DNA from: Psychroflexus torquis ATCC 700755
GTDB lineage: Bacteria > Bacteroidota > Bacteroidia > Flavobacteriales > Flavobacteriaceae
Direction: 5' to 3'
Assembly: GCF_000153485.2 (NCBI RefSeq)
Contig: NC_018721.1
Coordinates: 1,612,001-1,676,000, forward strand
Length of the DNA: 64,000 nucleotides
The position numbers and the translations under genes are program-made. The first letter of the stretch is position 1. Every line of letters starts with the position of its first letter. Shown here piece by piece: positions 63,033 to 64,000 of this stretch. A model generated the notes under the pieces. The model saw nothing but the letters and a program-made list of their open reading frames with translations, was not told the DNA's origin and made no database searches.

Positions 63033-63316
63033 CAAATTGAAAATGAAGATAGGTTTTATGTTGATTTATCCATTAATTATAGAACATCATAAGTAGAGTT
63101 TTTTAATAAAAATCAAACAATTGATTTAAATGAACCTGGGATCTTTAAGATGTTGCAAAACTCGAACTTTATCAATTCCATAGTGGCCCAAGCATCGGTT
63201 ATTCTATGTTTGCTTCTGATAATCATAAAGAATCTGTTAGATTTTAGATAAGTGACGACATAAACTCCTCCACTAATACCTGGGATCCTGACTATTTGAT
63301 AGTATGGAAAAACTGA
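63033..63316 (+). pseudogene. Decayed hypothetical gene
   Basis: The plus strand reads QIENEDRFYVDLSINYRTS, a stop, then VEFFNKNQTIDLNEPGIFK. After a frameshift it continues DVAKLELYQFHSGPSIGYSM, FASDNHKESVRF, a TAG, and ISDDINSSTNTWDPDYLIVW, ending at TGA 63314-63316. The composition is convincingly protein-like, but the family is not recognised. It lies directly beside an insertion sequence, which may have broken it. Confidence 0.5.
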
Positions 63317-63400
63317 AAACCACTTGAAATTTCAAGCAATCTTGGGTCAAGATTTATTTTAGGGGGATTCGTTTATCTTAGCCTTATAAAATAATAGAAT

Positions 63401-63742
63401 TTGAGTCTAGATTTAGTTAGTTATTTATTGCCAAAAGGCATCTTAGAGTACTTTGATATTATAAAACATGAGTCTACTGAGGATAAGATTCATTTCTATT
63501 TGGAAGAGAAGAATACACTACCCCAAGACTATGAATCGGAACTCTCTCATTCCAAAGGTTTCTCCCCTGAAATAATAATTGAGGATTTTCCACTCAGAGG
63601 AAAATCAGTATTACTTCACATAAAACGGAGGCGCTGGACGCTTGTTGATACAGGTAAGATTGTAAAAAGGGATTGGAATTTAATAGCAAAAGGCACTCGT
63701 ATCACCAGCGAGTTTGCCTCTTTTTTAAAAGGTATCGCTTGA
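63401..63742 (+). CDS. ISAon1-family transposase, N-terminal region protein
   Basis: 113 residues from TTG 63401. It has the family order YLLPKGILEYFDIIKHE, FYLEEKNTLP, KGFSPEIIIEDFPLRGK and HIKRRRW, ending KRDWNLIAKGTRIT and EFASFLKGIA. This short upstream protein is normally encoded separately from the DDE transposase. The frame ends at 63742, overlapping the open frame of the next part. Confidence 0.82.
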   Translation: MSLDLVSYLLPKGILEYFDIIKHESTEDKIHFYLEEKNTLPQDYESELSHSKGFSPEIIIEDFPLRGKSVLLHIKRRRWTLVDTGKIVKRDWNLIAKGTRITSEFASFLKGIA

Positions 63743-64000
63743 TACCCATGCTGTGAGTGCCAAGCGTTTTGGAGATTATTATAAAATCAATGGTAGGATT
63801 CTTCAATATCATTACAAAAACCATCTTAGCGATTTTAAAGATTGGATACAAAAAGAACATGCACAAGATTGGCTACTCTACCCAGAGAATATCGGCACAT
63901 ATTTAAGTCTAGACGAAACCTCTTTATCTAATGGTGAGCTATACACCATCTTAACCAACAAGAATGCTCAGGGTAAAAAAGGGAGTATAGTTGCTATTGT
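63729..64000 (+). CDS. ISAon1-family DDE transposase, partial
   Basis: The frame is open from 63729 and runs off the right edge. It reads LDTHAVSAKRFGDYYKINGR, LQYHYKNHLSDFKDWIQKE, then PENIGTYLSLDETSLSNGEL, the start of the DDE domain, with the first catalytic Asp in SLDET. No ATG exists at its beginning; GTG 63753 or a +1 frameshift from the preceding frame could initiate it. The rest, including the other catalytic residues, is outside the window, so activity cannot be judged. Confidence 0.78.

Larger units (their letters stand above)
63370..64000 (+). mobile_element. ISAon1-type insertion sequence, cut by the right edge
   Basis: Two consecutive, overlapping transposase reading frames match the two-gene layout of ISAon1-like elements of Bacteroidota. 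The left end of the element is not defined; the AGGGGGATTCG stretch at 63361-63371 is a guess. The right end is outside the window. Confidence 0.7.

Noticed and set aside
63722..63730. Slippery T TTT TTA / T TTA AAA heptamers suggesting programmed -1 frameshifting in the transposase
   Set aside because: The -1 frame meets a TGA at 63754-63756; the continuing transposase frame is +1, so a -1 slip would not fuse the two products.

Overview
The window looks like chromosome of a marine member of the Flavobacteriaceae (Bacteroidota). The evidence is low G+C throughout, type IX secretion proteins (PorP/SprF and a gliding-motility-type C-terminal domain), SusC/SusD outer-membrane pairs, lipoproteins carrying the acidic Bacteroidetes surface-export signal, DUF4270, promoter-like TAnnTTTG boxes, and start sites without Shine-Dalgarno sequences. 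I cannot name the genus.

Layout. 1-2.8 kb: a minus-strand operon for a small lipoprotein made almost only of a type-B sorting domain, a PorP/SprF protein and an OmpA/PD40 protein cut by the window edge. 2.9-4.2 kb: hflX. 4.2-9.5 kb: a minus-strand signalling group of a PAS-array protein with no kinase domain, a GAF histidine kinase and a stand-alone receiver. 9.6-10.0 kb: an unrecognised pseudogene. 10-18.5 kb: a lipoprotein asparaginase, a DUF255 thioredoxin-fold protein, both succinyl-CoA:3-ketoacid CoA-transferase subunits, ATP synthase epsilon and beta, and glmS. 18.5-29.8 kb: a DUF4270 lipoprotein and a one-lobed glycogen-synthase-like protein, divergent from panC-panD-flippase-pseudoesterase-radA, then ileS and a DksA-like protein. 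29.8-32.5 kb: CYTH, HIT and a two-domain lipid acyltransferase. 32.6-33.1 kb: a dead mscL.

33.1-48.9 kb is a polysaccharide-utilisation locus that I read as specific for laminarin or another beta-1,3-glucan. It holds a LacI regulator, GH3, GH16, a glycan-binding lipoprotein with a duplicated module, SusD, SusC, a membrane-spanning propeller/LuxR regulator and a sugar MFS transporter. The N-terminal signals suggest that GH16, SusD and the binding protein sit on the cell surface and GH3 in the periplasm. The LuxR-type regulator probably switches the locus on. A repeated AACTACAA element occurs four times before susC and once in the MFS promoter region.

49.3-50.8 kb carries a zinc alcohol dehydrogenase and a DUF2237 protein, convergent on a strong terminator. 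50.8-60.3 kb is accessory DNA: a decayed toxin-antitoxin pair, a decayed IS1595-type transposase, then a sodium:solute symporter, a gamma-glutamyltransferase lipoprotein and a TonB receptor, followed by a broken direct repeat of the symporter 3' half. The three intact genes could form a gamma-glutamyl-peptide or glutathione scavenging route. 60.3-63.0 kb returns to ordinary genes (aldo/keto reductase, trpS, plsC). The right edge cuts an ISAon1-type insertion sequence next to another hypothetical pseudogene.

Much of the apparently non-coding sequence is readable as dead genes once frameshifts are allowed (mscL, a toxin-antitoxin pair, a transposase, a symporter copy and two unknown genes). I saw no tRNA, rRNA or CRISPR array. 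All family assignments are by eye from motifs; no database search was possible.
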